DNA of 57,500 nt from Neocallimastix lanati (nom. inval.) (GCA_016946835.1 JACVTC010000002.1:1005001-1062500), one strand, 5' to 3'; shown: positions 37,690-50,649, counted from the stretch's first letter. Made by a program: numbers and translations. The notes: generated by a model not told the origin, from the sequence alone.

Positions 37690-39125
37690 TAATGGCTAAA
37701 AAAAAAAAAAAAAAAAACAGAAAAAAAAAAAAAAAACAGAAAATGAAAAAATACAGAAAATAAAAAAAAAAAAAAAATTAATTTTCTGTGTTTTTTTTTT
37801 TTTGTTGTTGTTGTTTTCCATACCTTTTAATATTTAATATGTAATATATTATTATTTATTATTTAATAATTATCCATTCAATTATTTATTATTTATTATT
37901 CAATTATTTATTACTTATTATTCAATTATTTATTATTTATTATTTATTATTTATTTATTAGTTAAAAATTAAAAATATTATAATGAAAAAAGTATTATTA
38001 CTAAATAAAGTAATAAATCGTATAATAATAATAATAATAATAGTTATTAATATTAAAATAATAATTATAACAAAATAATAATAATAATAAAAGAAAAAAA
38101 GAATAATAATAATAAAAAAAAGGTCGTAAGGTGGCAATAGAGATGATAATTTTAATATTAGATAATGATTAAATAAAATAAAATAAAATTAAAGAAATAA
38201 AAAATAAAATGGTTATATAATTATATAATTCAAAATAAATATTAATTCAAATAAATATTCATTCAAAATAAATATTCATTTAAATTAAATATTATTTATA
38301 GAAAAAAACAGAAAAAAAAAAAAAAAAAAAAGTAAAACCAACATCCAACAAAAAAAAAAAAAGTTGATTAATTAATTAAAAGTGATACTTTTAAAAGAAA
38401 AAAAAAAATTTTTTTTTGTTTTTTTTATCTTATTATCATGATAAAATTAATAAAACTATTTTTAATATTGATTTCTGTTTATTTTTTATTTATTTATTAT
38501 TTATGTATATATATATATATTTTTTTTTAAATATATTTTTATTTTTTATAAACAGAAATTAAAAATTATAATTATGATAATAATAATAAATAATAAATAA
38601 TAAATAATAAAATAGGAAAGAATAACATAAAGTTTAATGGATTCATTTAGACTTTTATAAAAATAATTTAAGAGATTGATTATCCTCTTCATAAATTAAT
38701 TTATGGTTAAATTTATTTTATTTTATTTTATTTTATTTTTTTTTTTTAGTAGTATGAGATTTGATTATTTTATTCCTATTTAGTAATAAATTAATTTATA
38801 GTACAATTAATATAAATGATATAATTTGAATAATCTCTTTTAATTTATTTGTGATTGGATTTAATTTTTAATCTATGCTAAATAGTAATATATAATAAAG
38901 AAGAAGGATAGTATTAAAAATATAAATATAAATATATATATATTATATATTATTTTTTATGTTAAAAATTAATAGATATTCATATTCATATTATACATAT
39001 ATAATTTAATTTAATTTAATATATATATATGAATAATAATGATATAATAAAAATAAAAAATAAAAAATAAAAAAATAAAAGAATTTATTTAAACTTATTT
39101 TATTTATAAAAAAGTCTAATGGAAA

Positions 39126-39126
39126 A

Positions 39127-39193
<67 letters not shown>

Positions 39194-39195
39194 AA
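39126..39195 (+). repeat. (AAAT)n microsatellite
   Basis: Uninterrupted AAAT units over about 70 bases. Confidence 0.9.
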
Positions 39196-39844
39196 TTTTA
39201 AATATTATAAACTATTATGTATTAATATTGAATAATAATATAATTCATTTTTGAAAGAAATTATTTCTCTAAGATTTTATCTTTTCTGTTAACAACTTTT
39301 GATGCATTGATTTTATTTATAATAATTTTATTTATTATTTTTGGCTTTTATTTTTTATTTTTTATTTTATTTTATTTTTTTATTTTATTCATGTATTATA
39401 TTTATTTCTTACTCTATAAATAGATTAAAAAAAAAATTAAAAAATAATTTATTATTAAAAAGGAAATTGTTAATATGAACAAATATATCAATATAGATAT
39501 ATTAAATAAATAAAGGAAATAAATTAAATTCAAATCCACAGTAAAAAAAAAAAAAAAGGAAAAAAAAAAATTTTTTTTTTTATATTTCTGTTAACTACCT
39601 TTTATTCTTTATTTTTTTTTATTCTTTATTTATTATTTTTTATTATTAAATATTATTATTATTATTTATTATTAATATTACTATTAATAATATATATTTT
39701 ATTAAATTAAATTTTATATTATTTTGTGTTAAACTTTATTATATGACTCGTTAATTTAGTTTTAAATAAGGATTTTATCATTATTATTACTATTATTATT
39801 ATTGATATTTTCTTTAGGAGGTTCAACTCATCAGTAGAGTGGAA

Positions 39845-40090
39845 ATGACTATTTTTATTATTATTATTATTTTTTTTTATTATTATATTATATATATTAA
39901 TATTTTAATTAAATATTTTTTTTTTATTTTGTTTTACTTTATATTAAATGATAATTTATTTTTTTTTTTTATTTTTTGTCATTATTACTTTGCTATTACT
40001 TTTATTAAAAATATATTTTATTTTAATTTTATTTTTTTTAGATATATTATTTTTATAACATTTACATTAATATTCATATATCCAAATTAA
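39845..40090 (+). CDS. Candidate membrane ORF preceded by a splice-acceptor-like site
   Basis: The frame from ATG 39845 is open for 81 codons, hydrophobic and Phe/Tyr/Ile-rich, with NDNLFFFFIFCHYYFAITF in the middle. Upstream the frame stays open through EVQLISRV (39818-39841) back to ttttctttag at 39808-39817, an acceptor-like sequence. It could be a last exon of a membrane protein. T-rich composition alone could give it. Confidence 0.15.
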   Translation: MTIFIIIIIFFYYYIIYINILIKYFFFILFYFILNDNLFFFFIFCHYYFAITFIKNIFYFNFIFFRYIIFITFTLIFIYPN

Positions 40091-40776
40091 AAAGTTTAAA
40101 AAAAAAAAAAAGTAATACTTTTCATATATAAAAATAAAAATTTTTTTTTTATCTTCATTTCTTTAGTATTCAGATTATTCAGAAATGATTTCAAAACTTT
40201 TTTAATCTAAATTAATTAAATTTCTCATACCTTTTTTTTTTTTTTTTAATTTCATTATTTTATATAATTTTTTATAATTTTTTTATAATTTTTTATAATT
40301 TTTATAATATTTATAATTATATTTTAATACATTTAAAATAATAAAAAAAAAACAAAATTTTTAATTTTTAAGGAATATTAAAATATATAGAATATCAATA
40401 TATTAAATGGAATATTAAATATTCAAATTAAAATAATAATTAATCGTCATAATAACAATTAAAAGTAATCATAAATAATAGTACTAAAATAATAATAAGA
40501 AATAATAATACTACTATTCATTATTTTTAAATTGTAATTATTAAAACATTTATAATTTTAATTTAAAAAAATTTCTTTTTAATATTTCAATTATTGTATA
40601 CATTTTATTATATTTTATTATCTTGCATTTTTTGAAACATCAAAAAAAAAAAAAAAAAAAAAAAGAATAATTAAACAAATAAAGAAAAATACAAAAAAAA
40701 AATAAATTAAAATTTCATTTATTTTTAATAAAAATTAATGAAAAAAAAAATTTAATTATAGATTAAATTGGTTAAA

Positions 40777-40932
40777 ATGAAATTTAACGGAAAATTTTTA
40801 TTAGTATTATTATTATTATTTTTTTTAAATAACTATTATGATAAATGGCTATTAAATGATTATCAATATATTATAAATGTAATTCATTTTTTTTTAATTA
40901 TTATTGAAAATGATTTTAATTATTATAAATAG
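40777..40932 (+). CDS. Small ORF, 51 aa, hydrophobic N-terminus
   Basis: ATG at 40777, TAG at 40930-40932. The product begins MKFNGKFLLVLLLLFFLNNY, a charged start plus a hydrophobic stretch as in a signal peptide or membrane anchor, then DKWLLNDYQYIINVIHFFL and a short polar end. T-rich DNA encodes hydrophobic residues by default, which weakens the case. The Trp, Asp, Asn and Glu positions are less expected. An ATGGCTAT motif copy lies inside, out of frame. Confidence 0.27.
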   Translation: MKFNGKFLLVLLLLFFLNNYYDKWLLNDYQYIINVIHFFLIIIENDFNYYK

Positions 40933-41642
40933 TATCATTATTAAATGATTTTAAATATTATTATATAATTATTAATAAATATTACTATTATTTAATCATT
41001 ATTATTATTTAAAATTTCATAATTAATGATTAATTAATGATTATTATGTAAATGATAAAAATGTTTTATTATAATTAAAAAAAAAAATTTTTTTTCTTTT
41101 TTTAAACTTTCATTTTTATATTAATTAAAATTTGGATATGGATTTTTTTTTTCTATTTTAATTTTTTTTTATAATTTTTAGAGTTTATCATTTATTAAAC
41201 TTTAATTAAAAAAAACTTTTTTTTATTCTTTTTATTCTTTTTATTCTTTTTTTTTTTTTTTAATATATATAAAAATAATTTTTAATTAAAATTAAATATA
41301 AAATAACTTTTCATTTTTTATTTTTTATTGTTATCATCCATTTTTAGTATGTTAAATTTGTATCAAATAAATAAATAAATAAATAAATAAATTAATAGAT
41401 AAATAAAAAATAAATAAATTAATCTTTATATTGTTTATATATTAAAATTTTATGGAGTCTATTGAATTCTGGATATCTTTAAATATATGCCATTTCTATT
41501 CACACAATAGATTAAATTAAATATTAAAACGCTATGGTGATTATCGGCTATCGTAAAGATCGTAAAATGTTATAATAAATTATAAAAGTTAAAAATTTTT
41601 GATATTATATTTAAAATAAAATAGAGATAAAAATAAAATGCA

Positions 41643-41679
<37 letters not shown>

Positions 41680-41941
41680 TGAATAGTAAAAAAAAATGTA
41701 AATGTAAATGTAAGAATAAAAATAAAAGTAAAGGTCAGATAAATAAAATAAATAAAAAAGTGTTGAAATATGAATAAAAAAAAATACAGATTAAATAAAA
41801 TTAAAATTAAGATTAAAATTAAAATTAAAATTAAAATTAAGAAAATAAAATAAAATAAAATAAAATATAATGAAATAAAAATTATTTTTATTTATTTCAT
41901 TTGATTTTATTTTAAAACTTTTTTAATTTTATTAATTAAAG

Positions 41942-41974
<33 letters not shown>

Positions 41975-42066
41975 TATTTAAGACTATTGTCCATGACCTT
42001 AAACATTAATTAATAATAATTTATCATCAGGAAATTGGTGGTCATAATGGTAATAATAAAATAGAA
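40933..42066. other. Gene-free A/T DNA with a mixed island at 41450-41580
   Basis: The island holds an ATG frame of 22 codons (41452-41520, MESIEFWISLNICHFYSHNR), another of 13 codons at 41534 (MVIIGYRKDRKML), and an open minus frame of 36 codons (TIADNHHSVLIFNLIYCVNR). Overlapping openness means none can be chosen. Confidence 0.45.
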
Positions 42067-42171
42067 ATGACATTTCTTGACATTTCTCAAATAAACGAAA
42101 AGTTTTTTTTTTTTTTTATTATTGAAAACCTAGGATCAATATTATTATTATTATTATTATTAACAAATTAA
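42067..42171 (+). CDS. Small ORF, 34 aa
   Basis: ATG at 42067, TAA at 42169-42171. The product reads MTFLDISQINEK, then five Phe, then IIENLGSI, six Leu and TN. The 5' part contains a direct repeat of tgacatttct. Homopolymeric codon runs (ttt, tta) alternate with mixed blocks. It may be a microprotein or chance in a G+C-richer island that also contains open fragments at 41970-42060. Confidence 0.2.
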   Translation: MTFLDISQINEKFFFFFIIENLGSILLLLLLLTN

Positions 42172-42642
42172 AATTTTTGTTCAAAAAAATAGATATTGGA
42201 ATATTTAATATAAAAGTCTATTTTTATTAAATAAATCAACAAAAAACATGAAAGGGTTAAATTAATTACAGTTTACCAAGTTTAAAAATATATTTATAAA
42301 TATAAGATAAATAAAATCATTTTTATTGTTATTAACACACACAAAAAAAAAATTAATAAATACATAATACTACTATTACTAATAAATAGTAATAATAAAT
42401 TGATTATTATTATCAATTTTTATCATTCTTATTCATTCTTATTTTAAGTTTTTTTTTTTTTTTTTTTTTTTTTTAGAAAAAAAAAAGGTTCAATTAAAAT
42501 ATTCATAAAGTCGATCATTTTTAATTTTTTTTTTTTTTTTTTTTTACAAGTAATAATAATAATAATAATAATAATTAAAAAAAAAAAAAAAAACTTTTTT
42601 TTTGAACTTTTTGTTAATTATAGAGTTTAGGTATTTCAATTG

Positions 42643-42675
<33 letters not shown>

Positions 42676-43453
42676 TTATTTTGTTTTAAGGTAAAAAAAA
42701 AAAAATTATAGCATTTGTTATTATTTATTATTATTTATTATTATTTTTTTTATTGAATTTTAAAATAAAGTTTAAATTTTTTTTTTTTAAATTTAATTTA
42801 AATCAATAAATTTGATTTTTTTTTATAAATAAAAAAAATAAAAAATAAATAAATAAAAAATAAATATATAAATAAATAAATATAATAAAATAAATAAATA
42901 TAATAAAATAAATAAATATAATAAAATAAATAATATAAAATAGAATTACTATATAAAATATATTAAAAATAAATTAAAATCAATAGATTACTATCGACTG
43001 ATTTAAAATAAATAAAAAATAATTATTGAAGAATAATAATAATAATTAATAATTAATAATAATTAATAATTAATAATAATAATAATATTTAATCTAATTT
43101 TTATTTTATTTTATTGTATTTTTTATTTTATTTTTTTTTTTATTTTAATTTTTTTTTTTAATTTTTTTTTTAATTTTTTTTTTTTTTTATTTTATTATTT
43201 TAACCTTTATAAATTAAACATTTTAAACAATTTTTTTTTTTTACAATTTTTTTTTAATTATGATGGAAAAGATAGATATTAGAGATATTTATTTTATTAT
43301 ATTTTATTAATTTTTTTTTTATGTAATTATTTTGTATATTTAAATGAAGTAAAATAACAACAACAATAATAATAATAAATTTATAATAGAACTAAAATGA
43401 GTAAAATAAATTTTACTTTATAAAAAAAAAAATTAAACCTTGATTTTTTTTTT
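42172..43453. other. Gene-free A/T DNA
   Basis: Long T and A tracts, AATAAA repeats at 42840-42950 and little else. No supportable gene. Confidence 0.6.
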
Positions 43454-43522
43454 TTATTTTATTTGTTTAATGAATTGTTCTATGTATTCATCAGGAGGAA
43501 CTCTACTATTTTCTAATTTCAT
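43454..43522 (-). CDS. Short ORF or last exon, 22 aa, unknown function
   Basis: An ATG at 43522 on the minus strand opens 22 codons ending in TAA at 43454-43456. The core NSRVPPDEYIEQFIKQIK has a Pro-Pro turn followed by an acidic, helical segment, unlike the Phe/Tyr/Asn/Lys repeats seen in background frames. The bases just upstream read attag before the ATG, so it could also be a final exon entered by splicing. The minus strand further upstream repeats ggtaaata several times, which resembles a donor site but is part of a local repeat. No function is recognised. Confidence 0.3.
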   Translation of the reverse strand: MKLENSRVPPDEYIEQFIKQIK

Positions 43523-43554
43523 TCTAATTTATTAGTTAAATAGTTTAATACCAT

Positions 43555-43690
43555 TTTAATATATTTAATTATTTACCTTTTTAATTATTATTATTTATCG
43601 ATTAATTTATTATTATTTACCTTTTAATTATTATTACTTATTGATTAATTTATTAAATTATTTACCTATTAATTATTTACCTTTTAATCT
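43555..43690 (+). repeat. Degenerate repeat of ttatttaccttttaattatt
   Basis: Five related units, each with a tacctt core; the minus strand therefore repeats aaggtaaataa. It lies directly upstream of the minus-strand frame at 43454. Confidence 0.6.
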
Positions 43691-43859
43691 ATATATATAA
43701 ATTGGTGTAACCATGTCCACACTTTTTCAATTTTTTTTTTCCCTATTATTTAATTATTTATTATGGATAGATTTATAAAAGTATATTAATGATTATTATT
43801 AAATATTTTTATTTTTTAACCTTGTTTTATATATATATATATATATTTTATATTTCACT

Positions 43860-44165
43860 TTTATTTTTATTTTATTTTATTTTAATTTTTATTTTACTTT
43901 ATTTTAATTTTTATTTTAATTTTTATTTTAATTTAATTTTTATTTTATTTTATTTTATTTTATTTTATTTTAAATTTTATTTTATTTTATTTTATTTTAA
44001 TTTTTATTTTATTTTATTTTATTTTATTTTATTTTATTTTATTTTATTTTATTTTATTTTATTTTATTTTATTTTATTTTATTTTATTTTATTTTATTTT
44101 ATTTTATTTTAAATTTTATTTTATTTTATTTTAATTTTTATTTTATTTTATTGTATTTTAATTTT
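43860..44165 (+). repeat. (TTTTA)n pentanucleotide array
   Basis: About 300 bases of TTTTA with aattt interruptions. The Phe/Ile/Leu/Tyr frame at 43789-44112 is produced by this array. Confidence 0.9.
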
Positions 44166-44271
44166 ATTTTGATTTGTTTTAAAAATAAATTTTTTAATTA
44201 AAAGACTTTAACCTATTCTTTTATTTTTTATTTTTATCATGGATATATTTATAATTTTTAATTTTAGTATT

Positions 44272-44296
44272 TAATATCTAATAATATTAGATATTA
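44272..44296. other. Perfect 11-base inverted repeat, 3-base spacer
   Basis: TAATATCTAAT - aat - ATTAGATATTA. The geometry suits a dimeric DNA-binding protein or a cruciform. Confidence 0.6.
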
Positions 44297-45367
44297 GATA
44301 TTTGTTTTATTAGGTATAAATGATTTATTACTTTCATTGTTTGAATACCTTAACCATTTTTTTTTAAAATCTTTTATTTTTTCTATTTAATATTATGGAT
44401 AAATAAAAAAGAATTTTTTTAAATAAAAAAATAAAAATAAAATTATTATAATTATTAATAGAAATTAAAAAAAATTTTTTTTATTCTTAATTGCCACTTT
44501 AAAAATTTTCTTTTAATTTTTATATTTTAGTTTTTTAGTTTTAGTTTTAGTTTCATTATAGCATTATTAATTAATTCTTTTATTGTTATTATTATTATTA
44601 TTATTATTTGTTATTAATTATTTGTTATTAGTTGTTATTAGTTGTTATCTATTATAGTATTTTCAACTTTTATTAATCATCCTTCATTTATTTCAAGTTT
44701 ATTAGTTTGAATATATAAACAATATATTGTATTATAAATGAATTATAAATGAATATATTAATACAATTTTAATTTTAATAATAAATTTTTTTTTTTTGCA
44801 TAAATCAAAAAAGAAAGAAAAAAAAATTTTTAATTTTTTTTATCATTTATACTTTTTATCCTTTTTTTTTAATTTTATACTTTTTTTTTATATATCTTAA
44901 TTGAACTTTATTAACTATGGAAAATTTTTAAAGTTTTTTATTTCTATTTATGGAAAAGTTGAGATAAAAATTTTTTAATTGTAATCATGACAACAACAAC
45001 AAAAAAAATTTTTTTTTTCCTTTTTTCTTTTTTCTTTTTTCTTTTTTTTTTTTTTAATGTTTTCTTTTTTTTTTTGTAAAAAAAAAAAGTTTCATATATA
45101 ATTTTTTTTATAATTATTAAAGTTTATTATTTAAATTAATTTTTATGTATTAAAAAAATAAATTAAAAATAATAAAAAAAATATTTTACAAAAAAAAAAT
45201 TAAAAAATTTATAAAAATAAATAAATTAAATTAAATAAAAAGTTTAAATAAAAAAAAAGTTTAAAATTAAAAAAAAAAAAGATATATGGAATAGAATTAA
45301 ATCAATTTAAACTAAGAATATATTATTTAATTAAAGCTATTTTATTTATAAATATAATATATTAAAG

Positions 45368-45390
45368 TAATCAATTGGTTCAATTGATTA
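45368..45390. other. Perfect 10-base inverted repeat, 3-base spacer
   Basis: TAATCAATTG - gtt - CAATTGATTA. The spacing matches the palindrome at 44272, 1.1 kb away. A second inverted repeat (atctatttaaagttt against aaactttaatagat) follows at about 45411-45450. Confidence 0.6.
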
Positions 45391-45541
45391 TTATTTAATA
45401 TAAGAGCTTAATCTATTTAAAGTTTTTTTTTATACCAAACTTTAATAGATGATAATTTCTTTTTATAGAATAATTACATGGTTAAAAAAAAGTTTCACAT
45501 TAAAAGTAAATTAAAAAAAAGATGTTCAGTTTATAATAAAT

Positions 45542-45640
45542 AATAAATAATAAAAAGAGTATTTATTAATAAATAATAATTAATAATAGTAATAAAAAAT
45601 AATAAATAATAAAAAGAGTATTATTAATAAATAATTAAAT
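45542..45640 (+). repeat. Two further copies of the dispersed repeat core
   Basis: Copy one starts at 45542 and matches 34441 for 38 bases, with core aaaaagagtatttattaata. Copy two, at 45601-45636, lacks three bases inside the tttatt part. Confidence 0.7.
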
Positions 45641-45763
45641 AATAATTGAATAAAAATTATTAATCGATAATATTATCATATTATCTATAAGTATAAATAA
45701 ATAAAAAAAATTATAAAATTTATAATTTAATGACAGTTTTATTTTATTTTTATTTTTATTTTA

Positions 45764-45797
<34 letters not shown>

Positions 45798-45827
45798 TAA
45801 ACCTTTTTTATTATAATTTCTTTTTTT

Positions 45828-45830
<3 letters not shown>

Positions 45831-45874
<44 letters not shown>
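45831..45874 (+). repeat. Longest homopolymer, about 44 T
   Basis: An uninterrupted T run. A 39-base A run lies at 46415-46453 and a 28-base T run at 34753-34780. Assembly length of such runs is often unreliable. Confidence 0.9.
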
Positions 45875-45876
<2 letters not shown>

Positions 45877-46407
45877 GATAAACATTTAAAGATATAAATA
45901 TAAAAATAATAAAAATAAATTTTTAATAATTTTTTTTTTTTAAAGTTTAATGACTAATAATATAATTTTTTTTTTTTATTTTTTATTATTTATTTTGAAT
46001 GACTAATAAATTTATTTTTATTTTTTATTATATATATTTATATTTTTTTTATATTTATATTTATTTTCATATTTACTTTTTTTTTTTTTTTTTTTTTGTG
46101 TTTTTAATTAGAAAAAAAAAAAGAATCATGAATAACTGTTTTCATTAATATGATGATAAATTAGATTAGCGAAAAAAAAAAAAAAAAAAAAAAAAGCATT
46201 ATATTTCATAATAATTAAATAATAAAAATAATAATAATAAATAATAATAATAAATAATAAATAATAAATAATAAATAATAATAAGAATAACAATAATAAT
46301 AATAAATAATAATAAATAATAATAGATTTCAGAGTGGAGGTTTAAATGAAGTTCATTATTCTGTATTACTCGTATGATGATAAATTTAATAATAAAATGT
46401 CATAAAA

Positions 46408-46454
<47 letters not shown>

Positions 46455-46763
46455 CAAAATAACCAAAAAAATAAAAAAAAATTTTTTTTTATTAATTAAA
46501 ACTTAACCTTTTTTTTTTTTTAACTTTTTTAGTTTTTATTTATTTATTTATTTAATTATGTTATATATAATAAAAGTTTATACTTTTAGAATTCAATAAA
46601 AATGTAGTTTAATTTTTTTTTAAATATCGAATTATTCATTATTTTAATTTTTATTTTATTATTACTATTCTTCTTCTTCTTCTTATTTTTTTTTAATCTA
46701 TCTATGTTTATATAATAATTAAAAATAATAATTAATAATTCATGATAATAATGCTATGATTCA

Positions 46764-46823
46764 TCATTTATGATCTTCCAACTTTGAATAAAATATTATC
46801 TTTTTTCTATTAAATATTGCCAT
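46764..46823 (-). CDS. Very short ORF, 19 aa
   Basis: Minus-strand ATG at 46823, TGA at 46764-46766: MAIFNRKKIIFYSKLEDHK. The residue mix is good but the frame is too short to trust without homologues. Confidence 0.12.
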   Translation of the reverse strand: MAIFNRKKIIFYSKLEDHK

Positions 46824-49010
46824 GATTAATTTATCTATTAATACGAAAAGAAAATTATATATATTAAATTTATTTATTTTAACTATTTTTTTTTTTTTTT
46901 TAATATCAAAATTTTTAATAAAATTAATACTAATGATTTAAATCAAAAGCTAAGTTAAAGTGGTCTTAAAATAATAGAAAAATAAAAAAAAAAACAGAGA
47001 TCTATTTTTTTATCTATGGATCTATCATCAATAGATATAATATTCTAATAGATGGAAAGTGATAATTATTTTTTATTTTATTAATTATTTTAATTTTTAA
47101 TTTAATTTTCATTATTTTCATTATTATTATTATTATTTTAATTTATCATCAAATTCATTGGCTATTCCATTTCATTTTTTTTTTATCACCTTTCCTCTAT
47201 AATAAAAGCTTAAACCATAAGAGAAATAATATTAAAGAAGAAAAATAATTATATAAAAAAAAAAAATAATGGTAATTAAAATGATTAAGAAAAATAATAA
47301 TCAAAAACATTAATAATCAAAAACATTAATAATTAAAATAATTAAGAATTAAACTAATTAATAATTATAATAATTAATAATTAATAATTAAAAACATTAA
47401 TAATTAAAATTTGGTTCATGATGAATGGTTCTCATCTCATTATTTCATTATTATTTTTTTTTTAAAAAAAAAGTTTATTTTTTATTTATTTATTATAATG
47501 TATTATTCATTATTAAGTTATTATTAGTTCTTCATTAATTATTATTAGTTATTATTAGTTTTTCATTATTTATTATTTTTTTAATATAGTATAATTGAAC
47601 TTAATAATAACTATTGGAGTATTTAAACTATATTATTAAATATGGTTTATTTTATTATTATTATTTTATTATTTTATTTGATATTAATTAATATTTTATT
47701 TTTATTTAAGATTAATTAAAATTAAATAGTATAAAAATTAAAAAAAAAAACTCTATATATCTATCTATATATTTTATTATAATATTTATTTTTATTTTTT
47801 TATTTTAGAATCCATCAACAATATAACCATCGAATAATATATAAGTCATATATTACAATAAATTATAAATGAATCGTTATAATGGATAACAAATTAAATT
47901 GATTTTAATTAAAAGATGAATTAGTATATATTAGTAATATATTATATCATATATTAATTTAAATTAAATATAAATGAATGATTCATTTAAAAAATTTATT
48001 TTTTTAATTTTTTTTTTATAATTATTTTTTTTATTTAAATTTTAAATTATTTTAATTATTTTATATTATTAATTACTATTATTATTTTTTTATTATTTTT
48101 ATTTTATTTTTATAGAAAGAAAAAGAGAAAGTATGGATGTAATGGTTCGTTCTTTTTTTTTTTTTTTTTTTTTTTTTTCTTTTTATTATTTCATTAATTT
48201 TTTTTATTATCTTATATTATTATTCGTTTTAATTTTTAATTAAAATATTCTTTCATTCTTAAGAATAAAAAAACAGGGATAAGAATATTAAAAAAAAAAA
48301 AAAAGAAAAAAGAAAAATATTTTAGTTCTTATTACTAAAAAAAAAAGTATTCAAGAATGGATATAGTACAAATATTAGATAGAAGTCAAAAATGAAATTA
48401 AATAATAATCATGCAATCATGCATAAAAAAAAAAAAAAAATAAAAAATTATAATATTATAATATTAGTTTTTTTTTTTTAATTTTTTTTTTTAATTATTA
48501 ATATGACTTTCTTTAGTATCAAAATTTCTGTATAATGACTATGGAATAGAGATTAAAATTTAAAATTAATTAATTTTGAAAAAGATTTGAAATTTTATAA
48601 AAAAAAAAAAAAAAAAAAAAAAAGAGAGAAAATTTTTTATTATCATCATTATCATCATCATCAACATAATTAATAATACTAAATCAATCATTATGATAAT
48701 AATAACAATAATAAGCAAATAATAAAAGGTTTTAACTTTATAATACATATCATCAATGATTATTTTATTAGTATAATTCTTTATTATTATTATTATTAAT
48801 TTTTTTTTTAATTATTATAATTATTAAAATAAATTATTTGCCATTCTTTGTTTTTAAGAGAATGAATTATAAATATAAATATATAGTATTTTTATACAAT
48901 TCATTTAAATTATTAAAGTCATTATTACCTATTAATCTTCCTTTTTTTTTTTATTTTAACTGAATTAATAGTTTTTATTTAATTTAATCTTTTTAATTTA
49001 TCATTCATTA

Positions 49011-49115
49011 TTATATATATATATTATATAATAAATAAACTATCAATATTATTATACTATTGGTGTTCTCTTCTCCTAAAGCATAATTATTAAAAATTAA
49101 AAATAATAATCTCAT
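49011..49115 (-). CDS. Small ORF, 34 aa, probable single membrane segment
   Basis: Minus-strand ATG at 49115, TAA at 49011-49013. The product starts MRLLFLIFNNYALGEENTNS and continues with a hydrophobic stretch IIILIVYLLYNIYI. The central ALGEENTNS comes from a small G+C-rich patch (49060-49082). It may be a small membrane peptide or a relic; no family is recognised. Confidence 0.2.
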   Translation of the reverse strand: MRLLFLIFNNYALGEENTNSIIILIVYLLYNIYI

Positions 49116-49214
49116 TAATTAAACAGGAAAATAAACAGTAATAAAAGTGATATTGTTTTTTTTTTTAAACAAAAATTTTTAATTATTAATTATTTATAGA
49201 AGTCTTTATATCAT

Positions 49215-49330
49215 TCTTTAAATAATAATTAATATTTTTTAATATAATTAATGTTTTTTAATATTTTTTAATATAATTAATATTTTTTAATATTTTTTAA
49301 TATAATTAATGTTTTTTAATATTTTTTATT
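49215..49330 (+). repeat. Tandem repeat of about 44 bases, nearly three units
   Basis: Units of ttttttaatataattaatrt with a ttttttaatatt spacer repeat in order. Confidence 0.65.
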
Positions 49331-49571
49331 TTTCATTTATTAGAAACATAAAATTTCCATAAATATCTCGTTTTATGTTATTTTATTTTATTTTTAATTC
49401 TCTATTTTTTATTATTATTATTATTTTTTATTTTTTAATTAATTTTTTAATTTTCTTTTATTAAACCAATAATAAATGTTTCATTATTATTATTATTATT
49501 ATTATTTTTTTTTATTAGAATTTGTTTCTATCTTCATTTTTTTATTTAAACAATACCATAAACAACTATAA

Positions 49572-49603
<32 letters not shown>

Positions 49604-50649
49604 TAGTATTATTATTATTACTATTATTTTAATTATTTTAAATTTATTTTTCCATTATTTTTATCTATTTTCAATAAAAAAAATTATATTTAACAATTTA
49701 ATAATTAATAAAGTTTTTACTTTTATAATGAAATTTTTTCTTTTTATTTTTATTATACCAATAAATTTTATTTATTTTTTTTTTTTTTGTATATTCAAAT
49801 TTTAGTATTAAAGAGGAGAAAAATAATTTAACTATTTTTAATTATTATAAAAAAATAATAATTAATAAAATATATTAAAATATAGAAAAAATATATAAAA
49901 TATATATATATAAATATAAAAAATATAAAAAAAAAAATTATTAAAAATTATAAAAAAATTTAAATGAAAAAAAAAATTAATTAAAATAACATTTATTTTT
50001 ATATTATTATTATATTATTATTATTATTTTTTTTTTAATATTGATTAATAATATCTTATTAAGTATTAAACGGTTTATTTTATTATATTTTATTATTATT
50101 TTAATTTTTATTTAATACTTTTTTTATTGAATTATAATTAAAAAAAAAAAAAAAAAAAATAATAATAATATAAAAATAAAATAAAAATTATAAATATATT
50201 TTTTTTTAAAGTTTAATTGTTAAACTTTTTTTTTATTTAATTTTTATTTTATCTTATTTTTCTATTAACTTTATTATCATTTTGACTTTTTTTTTTTATT
50301 TAACATTTTATTTATTTAATTTTTTTATATTTTATTTTTTTTTTATAATGAATTTTTAATTATTAATTAACTTTTATGAATTGTTTACTTTGATTTGTTC
50401 CTTTTCAATTTTTATTTTTATAGTTTTTTTTTTTTAATTTGTTTTTAACTTATTAGAAAAAAGATAATTTTAATAATAATGATAAAAATAATAATGATTA
50501 TTTATTATTATCATTATTTATTATTATCATTATTTATAAATAATGATAATAATAATAATAATAAAAATTTAGATAAATTTAAAATAATTAAAAGAATATA
50601 TTGATTTATTATTGATTAAAAAAATTATTAGGGTTATTTTAGGTTTAAT
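49331..50649. other. Gene-free A/T DNA
   Basis: ATT runs, A/T tracts and an ATTATC/GATAAT inverted stretch near 50480-50560. No frame stands out. Confidence 0.6.

Larger units (their letters stand above)
36612..39800. other. Gene-free A/T DNA
   Basis: Microsatellites and homopolymers dominate. A start-less plus frame at 39244-39423 (59 codons, hydrophobic, with SKILSFLLTTFDALILF) may be a relic or chance in T-rich DNA. Confidence 0.5.
45641..49010. other. Gene-free A/T DNA with scattered islands
   Basis: After very long T/A tracts (45760-46460), mixed patches occur at 46325-46405 (plus ATG frame MKFIILYYSYDDKFNNKMS), 46970-47062 (start-less frame TEIYFFIYGSIINRYNILID) and 48112-48243 (RKRESMDVMVRS before poly-Phe). 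A hydrophobic minus frame lies at 48566-48748. Confidence 0.45.

Noticed and set aside
43789-44112. 107-codon Phe/Ile/Leu/Tyr frame
   Set aside because: Generated by the TTTTA array.
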